A stretch of 64,000 bases of DNA from Acheta domesticus. Taxonomy: Eukaryota > Arthropoda > Insecta > Orthoptera > Gryllidae. Each line of letters begins with the position of its first letter. Positions within the stretch are counted from its first letter, which is position 1. The notes under the pieces are model-generated. The model worked only from the letters and a program-made list of their open reading frames with translations. It was not told the DNA's origin and did not search any database. Position numbers and translations under genes: made by a program. Shown here one piece after another: positions 1 through 10,965 of this stretch. The stretch lies in the NCBI GenBank assembly GCA_031308135.1, contig JAHLJT010000631.1, forward strand, positions 627,501 through 691,500, given 5' to 3'.

Positions 1-357
1 TAATGAAATTGTTTTTTGTGTGCATCATTAAGTTCAGTTTGCCGGCAGCAATTTTGCTGTTTCTTATCGTCACAATTGACCGTTACTGTATTACAGGGGT
101 AGCCATTTCACCGACTCCGAAGACTACAAAGGCGATCGGATAAGATAAATATACAAAATGTGTTAATCAAAGTCAAAAACTCATAAATGCAGGAAACGAC
201 GTTTGTGCTAAGAAATAGGACTTGTGATATGAATGTTGTGATAGATGTGTATATGTGACATTTCCTCAGGAATTACCGTGGAAAGGAATTGCATGCCTGC
301 AGTGCGATTTTTGTAACTTTGTCCCTCAAGGCCCTTCTTCACGATGGAATATGTCAG

Positions 358-473
358 GATATTTCGCGGCTTTCTCAATCATGCCGCTAGATATCGCTTG
401 ATCGCGACCATATCAAGCACTTCTTGCGATCATGCGACATCTAGCGGCACGAGCGAGAAAGCCTCGAAATACC
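358..473. repeat. Long imperfect hairpin inside the foldback MITE
   Basis: Bases 358-408 and 426-473 are imperfect inverted copies (ATTTCGCGGCTTTCTC on the left, ATTTCGAGGCTTTCTC on the other strand), separated by a short loop. It is the inner palindrome of the element at 297-1301. The open frame running through it has no protein-like features. Confidence 0.7.
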
Positions 474-483
474 ATGTGGTATT

Positions 484-1254
484 CAGGGTTGGGCAAAATA
501 CTTTAAATTTAGTATTTAAATACTTCGCAAAAATACTTTGTTAATATGTATTTAAATACTTACTCAAAATACATAAGGTTTTGAATTGCTAACTACATAC
601 GTATTTAAAATACTTCAAATACTCAAAATACAGTAAATACTATAATTTTGCATTATATTTTTTTATTGCGACAATGCATTATAATTGTCAATTACAGTAA
701 ATTACTAATTGACAGACATAAACTTCTGAACAATCACTGAAAACTTTCAAAAATTAAATGATAAACATATTTTTTATGACTCAAATAAAAGGAATTTCCT
801 TTTAAAACTACTAGTTTTTCAAACAATAAACCAAAGCGCCTAGTTGGCGAATGTATAAAACCCCTAAAGGAAAACAGTTGTTGGACTGGCGCTGTGAGCA
901 TAAACTAGTGAATAAACGTTTATTTTATTGTCGGATAATTGTCCAGCATTTTTAATGATTTAGATTTATCATTTAAAAATGAAGAGAATTTAAATTGAAC
1001 AGATGAGCTTTTGTTTTTGTTTCAATGAGTTCCATTTACTAGCAGAATCAAACAAAAATAAACTATTATTCTAGTTATCGTCGTATGTATTTACAGTATT
1101 TTAAGTATTTATTTTTCTAAATACATTTGTTTTATGAATTTTAATACATCTCTGAAATACATGACTAGAAAACTCGAAAGTACAGTTTTTCAAATACAAA
1201 ATGTATTTAAAATACGTGTTTCAAATACAAGTTTTTAAATACTGCCCAACCCGG
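484..1254. mobile_element. Non-autonomous hAT transposon with 8-bp target duplication
   Basis: The left terminus is CAGGGTTGGGCAAAATACTT and the right terminus inverts to CCGGGTTGGGCAGTATTTAA. The ends are rich in short TATTTAAATACT-like subterminal repeats. It is flanked by GTGGTATT (476-483) and GTGCTATT (1255-1262), a 7/8 match, the length expected for hAT transposition. About 770 bp, AT-rich inside, with no transposase. Confidence 0.88.
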
Positions 1255-1310
1255 GTGCTATTCCCTTGTGGCCATACTGAGGGGCAAAGTTCGCATTGCA
1301 GTTCACCAAT

Positions 1311-1540
1311 TGCGTAGTGACTGAGTGCGAGCGTGCGGGCGTCTGTTCTCTGGCGCGCGGTCGCGGCCTGTTCACTCGCCCGCCGGGGGCGGCGCGGGCG
1401 GCGCGTGGGCGGCGCGGCGGGCGATCGCACATCCGGTGCGGCCAGCTGCGCACCGACGCCTTCCGCTGCCGCCCCCGCTCCCCTCCCCTCCCCTCCCCTC
1501 CCCCCCCGCCCACAGCCACCGGTGTGAATGGACTGGCGAG
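1311..1540. other. GC-rich CpG-dense island
   Basis: GC-rich stretch with GGCGCG runs on the left and a CCCCTCCCCTC pyrimidine run near 1480-1510. Open frames here in several phases are artefacts of the composition. It could be a promoter-proximal CpG island, but no exon or TATA element is recognisable. Confidence 0.5.
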
Positions 1541-1932
1541 TCTCGGGCTGAGCGTGCTGGAATTTTAAGCGCGTTTTACATTCGTTCGCGAGGCCTGTTC
1601 CGTTTAATTAATGATTACGCGTGTCACCCCTCTGCGTGGGATGAATGCCTGAGGTACTCGGAGCGCGCGTGCGAACGTTCACAGACAGTTTGAACGAACA
1701 GCTTGCTTTTCATTTGTTTTTCGTTGTTTAAATGTACTACAGAAACAGCTGATTGTGAGGGAGTGTAATAGAAATTGTATTGAACTCATGTGCTCTTTTA
1801 TTTCCAAGTATTTAGATGGGAACACATGTTGAACAAGAAATAAACATTAATATGTGTACGCATATTTCACTTTATATTTGCTTTTAGAATCTATAATATC
1901 AGCACTTTCTTTAATATTGTATGTTGTATAAG
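1541..1932. other. Unique AT-rich DNA, nothing recognised
   Basis: No long frame, repeat or motif that I can support. Confidence 0.5.
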
Positions 1933-3036
1933 GTATTTTTACGCATTCTTCCGGCAGTTGGATCCACTGAAATTGCAACTTCAATGTTGTACAATTTCAA
2001 TATTTGATTCCATGAATGTGTGAATAAAATAGTTTTGTTCACATAGTAAAATAGTTAATCTCTTTAGTGTTTGAATGTCGGAAATATTATTTGGGGGTTG
2101 AGTGTTTTTTTGTTGTTTTTTTTTTTTTTCAAAACTGAACCGTTGAAATCTTAACATTCCGAGTGCATGAATTTCTGTTTTGTTTTCAGTTTGAATTACC
2201 TGAGATACCAGTGCTCAAGTATTACCTTCTATTGAGAAACATTGTATCGGCAATGACTGCACCATTAAAAGCTAATAAATCATAATTCGAGCTAAATAAA
2301 GAGGAATGTTGTCAAATTTGATATGCTTCCATTCTCTCGTGAATAACGTGCTGGCGTTCTCGTCCCTGAAAATTATTTATGCGTGTATTGAAATACATGA
2401 AATTGGTATTTTCGCGCTGCGTCGAAATGTCGACATTCCTCCTCCAGAAAAAAATCATTACTGTAATTTGATAGAAAATTCCTTTTTACTCACCAATGAC
2501 ATGTATTTTTACGCATTCTTCCGGCAGTTGGATCCACTGAGTTTGCAACTTCAATCTTGTACAATTTGAATATTTGATTCCATGAATGTGTGTGTGAATA
2601 AAATAGTTTTGATCTCTTTAGTGTTTGAAGATCGCGAATATTATTTGTGGCTTAAGAAATTTTTTTGAAAACTGAACCGTTGAAATCTTAACATACCGAG
2701 TTCATGAATTTCTGTTTTGTTTTCAGTTTGAATTACCTGAGATACCAGTACTCCAGTATTACCTTCTATTGAGAAACATTGTATCGGCATTGCCTGCACC
2801 ATTAAAAGCTAATAAATCATAATTCGAGCTAACTAAAGAGAAATGTTGTCAAATTTGTTATGCTTCCGTTCTCTCGTGAATAATGGGCTGGCGTTCTCTT
2901 CCCTGAAAATTATTCATGCGTGTATTGAAATAAATGAAATGGGTATATTCGCGCTGCATCGAAATGTCGACATTCCTCCAGAAAAATTCATAACTGTAAT
3001 TTGATAGAAAATTCTTTTTTACCCACCATTGACATG
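1933..3036. repeat. Two-copy tandem duplication, about 570-bp unit
   Basis: Unit 1 (1933-2502) and unit 2 (2503-about 3036) both begin GTATTTTTACGCATTCTTCC and share landmarks in the same order, including CAGTTTGAATTACCTGAGAT and TTGAGAAACATTGTATCGGC. Both end near CATGTA. The copies differ by scattered substitutions and small indels, including extra sequence in unit 1 around 2040-2120. Short frames in it are not conserved as protein. Confidence 0.9.
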
Positions 3037-3711
3037 TACAGGATTGGCTACAAGTATCCACGTCCTCTATAGTCACTTGTGGATACTGTATCAACTGAAC
3101 TTGACGGCTGTACCTCACTGCAGTTGATAAATGAGAAGTAGCTTTGTCAAACTTGCTATTTCGATCAGAAGTAGTAACACTAATAGATGGACAGTTGTGC
3201 ATGTTTTGTTCTGAGAAAGGGAAGGTATTGTTCTAACCTCCACCAATGGCAACTATTCGGCACGAATATTTAATAGCCTTCGGAATAATTATTTTTCGTT
3301 ATCCACTTGCTTTGAAGAAACATTTGTTGTGTTCTACTAGCGATATTAATCTTGAAGGTCGTTAGCAAAGCTCATTCAGATGAATTCATTTGTGTGATGG
3401 CGTAAACTTGGCATAAACAACGCTGGAAAAGTTTGAAATGTGGATCGTATTCACGAGAGTGAACAGTATAGGATCGCAATCGCGACGATTTTACCGTCGT
3501 TCTAATTCTTGTGTCTTGTTCGATCTTTGTTTTCATTCATTTTCATATGAGTTTCCATTAATTTTCATCTTCATGTTTTTATTAATTAGTGAGATTTTTC
3601 ATCTGATCACATTCTCTCTTAACCTTAGAGTACTGGAGAGATCCCACGAACTCTTGCAATAGATGTAGAACACATCTCTCCTCAGTTTCTTGACACACGA
3701 TAAGCTCACAT
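3037..3711. other. Unique DNA, nothing recognised
   Basis: AT-rich sequence with only short unsupported frames. Confidence 0.5.
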
Positions 3712-3719
3712 GCCTGAGC

Positions 3720-3963
3720 CAGGGGCGGATGCAGAGACAAATCTTGGGAGGGGAAATTCAAAATGTTTTGGTGGAATGTGTTATATTATAGATTATGTAG
3801 AATGACGTAGGCTACACTCAGCTTATGCTGCGATACGATTTTATTCGTTTTAATGATTATTCAATAATATTCTTGCTTGAAAGTTTTGTGACAAGTTAAA
3901 ATTAATGTTTACTGAAAAATTTTAGGGGGTGGTCCTCATTTCCCTCCCCTACGATCCGCGCCT
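3720..3963. mobile_element. hAT-type MITE with CAGGGGCGGAT ends
   Basis: The left end is CAGGGGCGGATGCAG; the right end GATCCGCGCCT is its near inverse. Flanks GCCTGAGC (3712-3719) and GCGTGAAC (3964-3971) match at 6/8 positions, consistent with an old 8-bp duplication. A G-run follows the left end and a C-run precedes the right end, as in other MITEs in this window. No coding capacity. Confidence 0.65.
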
Positions 3964-4007
3964 GCGTGAACACAATGTGGATGAAGTCGTAGGCTTCCGC
4001 TACCAGT

Positions 4008-4161
4008 CATGTGAGTAATCTTGGCTGTCCGGATGACGCCGCGTCGAAGACTGTGTTGCCGTCTGCAACCAGTCCTGAGGAAGACTACGACCAGATGGTC
4101 GAAACGTCGGCAACACAGCCTTCAACGCGGCGTCACCCGGACAGCCAAGATCATTCGCATG
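4008..4161. mobile_element. Near-perfect foldback element with hammerhead-like loop
   Basis: The 54-base arms 4008-4061 and 4108-4161 pair with few mismatches (TTGGCTGTCCGG and GACGCCGCGT shared on both arms). The 46-base apical loop contains CTGAGGA (4075-4081), one extra A, a 5-bp stem GACTA/TGGTC and GAAA (4101-4104). This order resembles a hammerhead ribozyme core. Whether it cleaves is unknown; the short frames through it are not evidence of a protein. Confidence 0.7.
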
Positions 4162-4590
4162 AACACTACGTGGTTTACGTTGTTTCTTTTTTTGATGAAT
4201 TCTGTTTATTTGCAATTTATTTATGCAGAAATATTAAGCGAATGGTTTAATAATAATATTTACATGAATGGAAATGTTACTCAACAGTAGCATTCCTATT
4301 TAAACAAATCAGTACATTATATATAGTCGTTTATGGCACTGTAGTCTTCTTGTTTCTTCACCATTGTCTAATAGATTAATAGCGAGATAATTTGGATGAT
4401 TTTCCAGTCTTGTGTAGTATTTCTGACTCGCGGACGTTATTTCTTCATTGATGGTCTCGATTTGAAGGTCGTTGTGGAGTACTTCATTGCTGACATACCA
4501 GGGTGCGTTTGTTACTGGATTTCAACGGGAATCGCTGAAGAATTTCGATGTTGCAGACACAGGCTGAGCCCCAAAGTTGAATACCCTAGG
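4162..4590. other. Unique DNA, nothing recognised
   Basis: No repeat ends or long frames identified between two mobile elements. Confidence 0.45.
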
Positions 4591-4598
4591 TCCATAAG

Positions 4599-5094
4599 CA
4601 GTGGCGTGGCTTCAGTTGGTGTCACCTGGGGCAAAACTACTGGTGTCACCCCCTCCATAAATTAAGTATAAAAATATTTATTGCTGCATAATTGTACATT
4701 ATTTTATTAAAAATACAAACTTATCATATTTGCATATGATGGTTATTTGTAATATATTAAAAAATTCTACGTAATGAAGAATAATTCCAATATAATTTTT
4801 ATATAAGTTATGTTTGATTTTAAAATATTTATCAAATGTATGTTATTTATAAAACCTCTTTACGAGATTTTAGAGCAGCAAACGTATTTATAACTTCATT
4901 AAAATCTATGATTATTGCAATGTCATTTTCAATTGACAATATAGCCATACCAGCTAATTTTGATTAATATATACATTTTGAAGTAAATTATTTAAATTAT
5001 ATAATTCTAATTATAAAATATTTTAATTGGTGGCACCCCTAGAATAGTGTCACCCGGGGCGCGCCCCCCCTGCCCCCACCTAGCTACGCCACTC
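4599..5094. mobile_element. hAT-like element with CAGTGGCGTGG ends
   Basis: The left end CAGTGGCGTGGC and right end AGCTACGCCACT are inverse. Both ends carry a GTGTCACC...GGGGC motif (near 4619 and 5048) in inverted or related arrangement. Candidate duplications TCCATAAG (4591-4598) and TGCACAAG (5095-5102) match at 6/8 positions. The interior is very AT-rich and non-coding. Confidence 0.65.
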
Positions 5095-5102
5095 TGCACA
5101 AG

Positions 5103-5350
5103 GGTTGTTTCTTGACCAGCCAGTGCTTTCGTCTCGGGGTCCCTCGCGCGGAGAGCGGCGACAGCCTGAGAGCGTGACGGAGTGAGAGGGCGGGAGAGAG
5201 GGAGGGGGGGAGAGGCAGCTGGGCGTCGCGACGCGTCGGCTGAATGGGCTGCGCGGCGAGGTGGAGCGGCGGTCGCCGCGCCGCGGGGCGCCCGCTCTCG
5301 CTCTCGCTCCCGCCTTGCTGCCGACCGGCCGGCTCGCCGCGCACGCTAGC
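5103..5350. other. GC-rich purine-rich island
   Basis: CpG-dense block with GAGAGGGCGGGAGAGAGGGA-type runs. Minus-strand frames through it are compositional. No splice or promoter signal can be assigned. Confidence 0.45.
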
Positions 5351-5427
5351 ACGCTGTGGGCCAAGGAATAAGCAAAAAGGAATTCATCGTGGAATAGGTG
5401 AATTAACAATAACTCAATAAATAATCA

Positions 5428-6001
5428 CCGGGGAAGGTGGCTCAGGGCATCAAATAATGACACTGCTGTGCTTCTAACCGGGAGGTCGTCGGTTCCAGTC
5501 CCGACTGTGGTCGGGTGTGTGTGGACACTAACTAGATCGAGGTCAGTCGCTGTCCGGAGGAGAATTCTAGCCTCCGGCTGCGCTGATCGGTAGTTTTCCG
5601 TGTCCGTTCTAGTAGTCCGTGATTTCTTCGATAAATACCAGGCGAATGCCAGAGCGGTGCCCTAAGGAATGGGTCAGGGACCGCGCGCGGTCTTTCCTTC
5701 CTCGTCCTTGTCCTTTTCTCACCCCTTATTTACACAGATACGCACACTTACACTAACATTCACTACACTACCACACATGCCGGGAGACCGGTCGGGAGGT
5801 TAGGGCTTGTCCTGACAGGGGCTGTGCTATGCTGCTGGAAGATACCTGGGTAGGGAAACACCGCTAGCCGACTGTGGGTCGGCGCCATATCTCGTCATCC
5901 AGCGGGGTAGGACCACCGCCTCCTCCCGAGGGAAGGTCGCGCACTACGCTTACGGGACTAATCACCTTAGCAGCTGACGCGCGTGGAACCACTAATAAAT
6001 A
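5428..6001 (+). mobile_element. tRNA-derived SINE, family 1, full-length copy
   Basis: The head resembles a tRNA-type RNA polymerase III promoter: A box AGGTGGCTCAGGG (5435-5447) and B box GGTTCCAGTCC (5491-5501), 43 bp apart. A body of about 450 bp carries the core ACCAGGCGAATGCCAGAGCG (from 5637). The 3' end is an A/T-rich AATAAATAAATA tail. AATAAATAATCA occurs at 5416-5427 and 6002-6013, a 12-bp target duplication. Related copies: 14490 (+), 33686 (fragment) and 54425 (-). It would use a LINE's enzymes for retrotransposition; the partner is not evident. Confidence 0.85.
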
Positions 6002-6127
6002 AATAAATAATCAGTAATTAATTTGACATTTCATACTCATAAAGTAAAATAAGTAAACTAGAAATAATAAAGTAAATAAATAGATTTTTTCCTCGAGTGC
6101 TTTTATCCAGCCAATAGCCGGTTACTC

Positions 6128-6358
6128 CTTACATCCCAATGGGAGGCATATTCGACCATTTACTAGACACCAACACACTTGCGGGATCCTCTGAACTGGT
6201 GTTAGCAGAACGCGAGGCCCTACGTGACAGTACATACATGCGAGACAAGGGACAGACAACCATGCCCAAGGCAAGACTCGAACCCGCGACTCTTCGGATC
6301 GAGGTGGTAATTCGGTGCACGCTCTTACCCACCTTGGCTATCCAGATCGTCAACGAAA
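6128..6358 (-). mobile_element. tRNA-derived SINE, family 2, minus strand
   Basis: On the minus strand an A box TAGCCAAGGTGGG (6340-6328) is followed by a B box GGGTTCGAGTC (6295-6285), then a non-tRNA body down to about 6128. The B box is close to the consensus GGTTCGANTCC. The open frame on this strand has no protein support. Confidence 0.7.
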
Positions 6359-6470
6359 TATATTACAATGATAACTGAATCAATAATTTAATGTTCTTCT
6401 ATGGGTTGTTTTAACGTCACCTTTAAGGAGTACAGAGGGGCAAAATGTGACTTCATTGGGCACGTATGGA

Positions 6471-6690
6471 CTGATGAGTAAGCTGCGGATTTTGCGGTTT
6501 CCATCCTTCAATTAAAAATGCAGAATTTTAGGTTACTTATTTTGAAGCAGTAGGTGTATTTAAATATAATTGTACTAATGCCTCAAAATGAACAAGTAAC
6601 CTAAAATACTGCATTTTTAATTGAAGAATAAAAATCGGCAAATGAAATCGGCAAATGGGCAGAAATCCGCAGCTTACTGCTGAGTGATCG
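6471..6690. mobile_element. Foldback MITE
   Basis: The outer arm GAGTAAGCTGCGGATTT (from 6476) recurs inverted as CAGTAAGCTGCGGATTT (ending near 6680). The inner arms share CTTCAATTAAAAATGCAG and TTTTAGGTTACTT in inverted order. The whole element is about 220 bp and non-coding; the target duplication is not clear. Confidence 0.75.
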
Positions 6691-6718
6691 ATGAACGAAT
6701 ATCTGCGTTGCAAGGAAA

Positions 6719-6796
6719 TACTCGTTTCTTACTGTGAGATTCGAACATACAATTCGACCTCGAGGAGATGCTGCCGTGACCGCTTGCGTTATTTAG
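6719..6796 (-). mobile_element. tRNA-like SINE head fragment
   Basis: The minus strand has AACGCAAGCGG (A-box-like, near 6790-6780) and TGTTCGAATCT (B box, 6748-6738). The intervening sequence does not fold as a clean cloverleaf, so a SINE head or tRNA relic is preferred over a functional tRNA gene. Confidence 0.45.
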
Positions 6797-7254
6797 GTCG
6801 GCAAATACGTTAGGAGGAAATAAGGAGGAGCAAATACATTAGGAGTAAATTTATAAAAGTGTCTAAATTACCGGAGATTTTGACTGAAATCGTGGAGACA
6901 AGTGAGATGAATGCTGTGATAGGATGCTATAATTCTGGAGTGGAATGAAAACAAACATGGATAAAAGTGCTATTATAATATTATAAATGTTTAATCAGTC
7001 ATCGATAAAAGTATTGCTATAAAATGGTACTGAATTTCTCGCTTAGTTAGTTTCCTAATCTCTTTAGTCGGGTCTAGCTTTTCGTTTTCTTACCATCCTC
7101 TTCCGCCTGCTACGTATAGGATTTCTTCTCATCGTGAAATTAAACGTTGCAAGAAAATATATCTTGAGAACTTCATTCTTCAAGCTCCATTCTCTTTTGT
7201 TTATTACTTCGTTCAAATACGAAATTATTTATTACTATTGTCATTATCGATGAA
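6797..7254. other. Unique AT-rich DNA, nothing recognised
   Basis: Only short unsupported frames. Confidence 0.45.
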
Positions 7255-7314
7255 AAGTTAATGAAAATGAGATTTTTCGAATTTCATTGTTTTATCAGTA
7301 GTGATGCGTCTTTC

Positions 7315-7377
7315 ACTTTTTTCTTTTTCCTCTTTTTTCCTTTTTTTTCTTTTTCTTTTTGTCTTTCTTTTTCGCGT
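7315..7377 (+). repeat. Polypyrimidine tract
   Basis: Almost pure T/C run (TTTTTTCTTTTTCCTCTTT type). It could be the pyrimidine tract of a splice acceptor, but no exon is identifiable downstream. It makes the neighbouring frames phenylalanine- and serine-rich or lysine-rich artefacts. Confidence 0.7.
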
Positions 7378-7384
7378 TTCAAAA

Positions 7385-7680
7385 GTTCCAAATCGCACTG
7401 CCTGCGTCCTCCTAGCGGTGCCGTTTCGGCCCACTGTGCCGCTAGCTGGCGTGCGGCCCGGCCGGGCGATAAGGCCCCGTCCCTTCGGTCGGAACCCGTT
7501 TTTATGAATGGCGGGCGGTTCAGCCGGGGGCACGCCGATGCCTACATCTGTCGCTATAAATATTTAAAGACTGCCGGCCATCGATAGCCTATGGACTGCC
7601 TTCGGCGCGCCGGTTTGTTATTAATGCGCTTTTATGGCCATACAAAAGATTCAGTTGTCCGGAAAACCGATTATCGTGTG
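7385..7680. promoter_or_regulatory. Candidate regulatory island with TATA-like box
   Basis: A non-repetitive, GC-balanced stretch. It contains TATAAATA (7555-7562) preceded by GC-rich sequence and followed about 30 bp later by GATAGCCTATGG. TTTATGAATGG (7501-7511) and TTTTATGGCC (7630-7639) resemble AT-core homeodomain sites. It reads as a possible promoter or conserved non-coding element, but that is inference: no downstream coding exon is visible. Confidence 0.3.
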
Positions 7681-8270
7681 GTGATGTTTGAAGAACGACC
7701 GAGATTGTTACTATAGTGTGGTTTATTTGGCGGATCATTTGAGGATTGCGCGAATTGTATTAGTTGTAGGAGATGTATGTAGAACTGGCATTTTTGAGGG
7801 AGTATATTTCTAGTTTTAAAGAATCTCTCACGCAATTCAAATGGGTGAAAAATCCATACAGTTTCTTTGTATTTTAATTATAATTTCCAGGATTATTTCT
7901 GATTTGGTAGTAACTGATTTTAGTATTTCGAAAGAAGAAATATAGAAACGAAACTAAAAATTAATTAAATCTTATTTTAACCAGAATTTTCTAATTGCTC
8001 CAAGTATGTAAAAAAAGTATTAGGTGACATTCTTGTGAATAAAAAAAATCACTGGTTGTTTCAGTAATTGGTAATATAAGATATGACTGGTAAGTTCACC
8101 GGTATTTTCGCGATCGGGAAAATAATGTTCACCCAGTTAATCTTGTCGATTTTCAAGCAGAAGGAATTTAAGAGCAGAGTTGTCAGCGAGCAGTTGTAAT
8201 CTTCTCGCTTCCATTAGATACCACTTATACGCAATAATTCACAGATACATATCGATTGTCGTCGGATGCA
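7681..8270. other. Unique AT-rich DNA, nothing recognised
   Basis: No supported gene, repeat end or RNA gene. Confidence 0.45.
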
Positions 8271-8279
8271 GTGTGACCT

Positions 8280-9450
8280 GTCAGGTCGGCAGAATCAGTC
8301 GGCCGTTCGCGCGCGAATTTTTTTTCGGCCGCAAACGGATCCACACTGACCGTACCTTCACACTAACATGCTACGTGTGCCTGCCTGCGCCTCTCCCAGT
8401 GTCAGTATCACCGCGCCTTCGCCCTCAGCGCCGTTGCCATTCCGCCTCCGCGGTGCCCGGCTCGCTTTCTGTGCCGCTGACGGCGGGGTGCCGGTGGCGC
8501 TGGCGGGCTGCATCGGCGGCGGCGGCGGCGGCGACAGCGGCCAAGAGGTCGTAAATCTCCCTGCAAGTGGGGCCCGCTGCCGGCCAGCCACCGCTCTCAG
8601 CCCAGCGCCACTCCTCCCTCCCTCCCGCCTCGCACTGCCCCAATCCAGCCCCGCTTCGCGCCACGTTCCGCCCCGCTCCGCTCCCCCGCCTTCCTGGTCC
8701 GCCTCGCCCCCTATGCCACCCCCGCCCCGCTCCCCGCTGCACCTCACGATTCCCGCTCCGCCCCCACCGCTCCCCGCTCCTCCTCCATCCCTCGCCTCGC
8801 TCCTGCCCGCCCCGCTCCCCTCCACTGCTCCGCCTACCCCGCTCCGCTGCTCTCCGCCCCCTCCCCCGCCCCGCACGTGCGCGCTCCGCTCCGCCTTTCC
8901 CCTTCCCGCTCCTCTCTCCGTTCCGCTCCCCCCGCTCATCCCCGGCTCTTTCCCCGCTCCTCCCCGCCCCTTCCCCCCCTCCTCATCGCCCTGCTCCTGC
9001 CCGCTCCGCTCCACTATCCCCCCTCCCCGGCCCGCTTCGTCCAACCTTCGCACTGCCCCATCCAGCCCCGCTCGCAGCAGTGTCCCGCCTCGCCTCGTTC
9101 CGCCCCGCTCTGCTTCGTACCGCTCCTCCCCGCCCGACCCCTGCGCCGCCCTGCCTCGCGTCGCGTCGCCCTGCTCATCGTCTTCGTTCCTCGTCGGGAA
9201 CAAAAGCCGGGATGACCGTTTCCGCCGGCCACCCCCCCCCCCGCCGTCTTCCCAGCCTCACGGCCGCGGTGGATCGTTTTACAAAAGTGGCTGCACAAAA
9301 AGCCGCCGCCGCCGCCGGCGGCCGCCGCCGTGGTCTGGGGGCGCTGGTCGGAGGGGGCGGGGGATTTGGATTCCGCGCGTTGGGGGGCGTGGGTTTCCTC
9401 TGCGCCTTTTGTGCCGCGCCTGTTTCGGAGGCACTGCGAGGATCATCGCA
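8280..9450. repeat. Long C-rich, strand-asymmetric low-complexity block
   Basis: Dominated on the plus strand by CCGCTCC, CCCCGCTCC and TCCCC words from about 8590 to 9180, flanked by CpG-rich sequence with GGCGGCGGCGGC at about 8515-8530. Overlapping frames up to 392 codons in several phases and on both strands encode only Pro/Ser/Ala or Gly/Arg repeats, the mark of an artefact. Irregular repeats suggest a degenerated minisatellite. Confidence 0.75.
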
Positions 9451-10590
9451 TTGAAGCGGGACGTCCGGAAATGGAATCGCCGAGTAGGACTGTGCGGGAG
9501 ATTGAATATTGGGAACATAGAAATCTTTACGACGAATGAAGTGTAGGCGATGCTGACATTACGCTTGTGCGGTCGCTTATGGTTGTGTTGTTCTGCAACG
9601 TTCTCTTAATTTGAAGTGATCGCAAACCGTGAATTAGAGAACAAAGACATTACACAACATTGAACATCGCACGGACCTACAGCTTTCATTCTCCAGTAAA
9701 TTTATTGAAATATATGATGTAAAACTTATCTTCAATTAAAATATTTTGTATTCTCGAATAGTAATTAATATTTTTATAATGTAAATACTGGCTTTGCGAA
9801 ACTGTTGTGCTGATTAATACGTAATCAAAATGCAATATTGTATGTAATAATAATAATAATAATATAATAATAATAATAATACACCACTATAGTTTATGTG
9901 GTATAATATTAACACATGCAATTCTGGTAGAAGAAATAGGAGAGCAACAGAGGGGAAAATGAAAAATATTGAAATGCAGAGGAAAATAAAAACGAAATCT
10001 TATTTCATATTGTCCTTTGCGCACCAAATCATTGATGAATTTATGAATAAATAATTTTAGTACTACATAAATGCCGTGGAGTAAAGGAAGTTAACTACTT
10101 TACTGTCGTAGAGAGAAATAATAAAAAATATGAGCAGGACCGCAAACGAGCTTGATTGTGTACTTACGGGAATGTATTTACTTTATAATTAAGTAATATA
10201 AAATTGGCATTAATAAGTAAATAAAACAAAACTTTTACAGGAGAAACCTAAACTTGCACGCATCTTATATCACGAAAATGTCTGAGAACGCTACCCTAAC
10301 CAATTCAAGGGCTCAATAGAGCAAGGGTTATTCCACGTTGACCTACTTCTGAGATATTGACAGTTTTACTAGAACTATTATAATATTGGTCAGTACACTC
10401 TTAACTTTTGAACACAGTTCAATTGCATATAAGTCCATACTGGATTTAAAAAACATAATGACACTAAAATAATAATAATTGAAGTTTTATTTAATGCCTA
10501 TAACTGTATTCCAAAAAAAATGTGGGATAGCCCCTTGTTTTACTAAGCTCTTCAAGAGAAGCGAAAGCAGACCGCTGGTTTGACTAGAAC
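9451..10590. other. AT-rich DNA with a TAA microsatellite and repeat remnant
   Basis: A (TAA)n tract lies at 9844-9882. At about 10522-10545 the sequence GATAGCCCCTTGTTTTAC resembles part of the dispersed repeat at 13155 and 44625. Otherwise nothing recognised. Confidence 0.5.
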
Positions 10591-10599
10591 CTCCGCCAA

Positions 10600-10965
10600 C
10601 GCTGTCGTAGCAGCACGGCCCAAGCGACCGCTGAGCATCTGGAGGCTGGGCTGAGCCGAGCCCCGCCGCGCCGCGCCGCGCCGCGCCGTCCTCTGTTCTC
10701 GACTCTCCCCCTCTTCCTTCCGGCTCCTGCCCGCGCCCCTTCGCGGCGGTTCGTTCTCTGGCCGGCGTCGCCCGCGGCGTCGCTCTTGACGGGCGCTTGG
10801 CTCACCCCTCCCCGCCCCTCCGCCCACGCTCCCTCCGCCCACGCTCCCTCCGCCCCGCCACTCAGCTCCCGCCCCCTCTTCCTCCCCCTCCCCCCACCCC
10901 ATCCACTCCCCGTCCCTCCACCCACCCCCGCTCGCGCCTCTGCGCTCTATCTCGCCTTCATTGTC
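10600..10965. repeat. C-rich low-complexity block
   Basis: It contains a (CCGCG)n-like run (10662-10688), a doubled CGCCCACGCTCCCTC unit (10820-10850) and CCCTCC words. The frames are proline-rich or, on the minus strand, glycine- and arginine-rich artefacts. Confidence 0.65.

Larger units (their letters stand above)
297..1301. mobile_element. Foldback MITE, interrupted by a hAT insertion
   Basis: The left end near 297 reads CTGCAGTGCGATTTTTG and continues into AACTTTGTCCCT. The right end, ending at 1301, reads as its imperfect inverse (CTGCAATGCGAACTTTGCCC on the minus strand). Removing the hAT copy at 484-1254 and one target duplication leaves about 226 bp that folds on itself. The terminal core TGCGATTTTYGTAACTTTG is shared with the palindromic MITEs at 34169 and 51952, so these are probably related families. 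It has no coding capacity. Confidence 0.65.

Noticed and set aside
5435..5505. Possible tRNA genes at the A/B-box pairs (also 6285, 6738, 46559, 47780 and 54763)
   Set aside because: Box spacing fits polymerase III promoters, but acceptor and anticodon stems do not pair; related bodies follow in several copies, so they are SINE heads or relics.
8368..9546. 392-codon plus-strand and 281-codon minus-strand open frames
   Set aside because: Pro/Ser/Arg or Gly/Arg repeats from C-rich low complexity; several phases and both strands are open at once.
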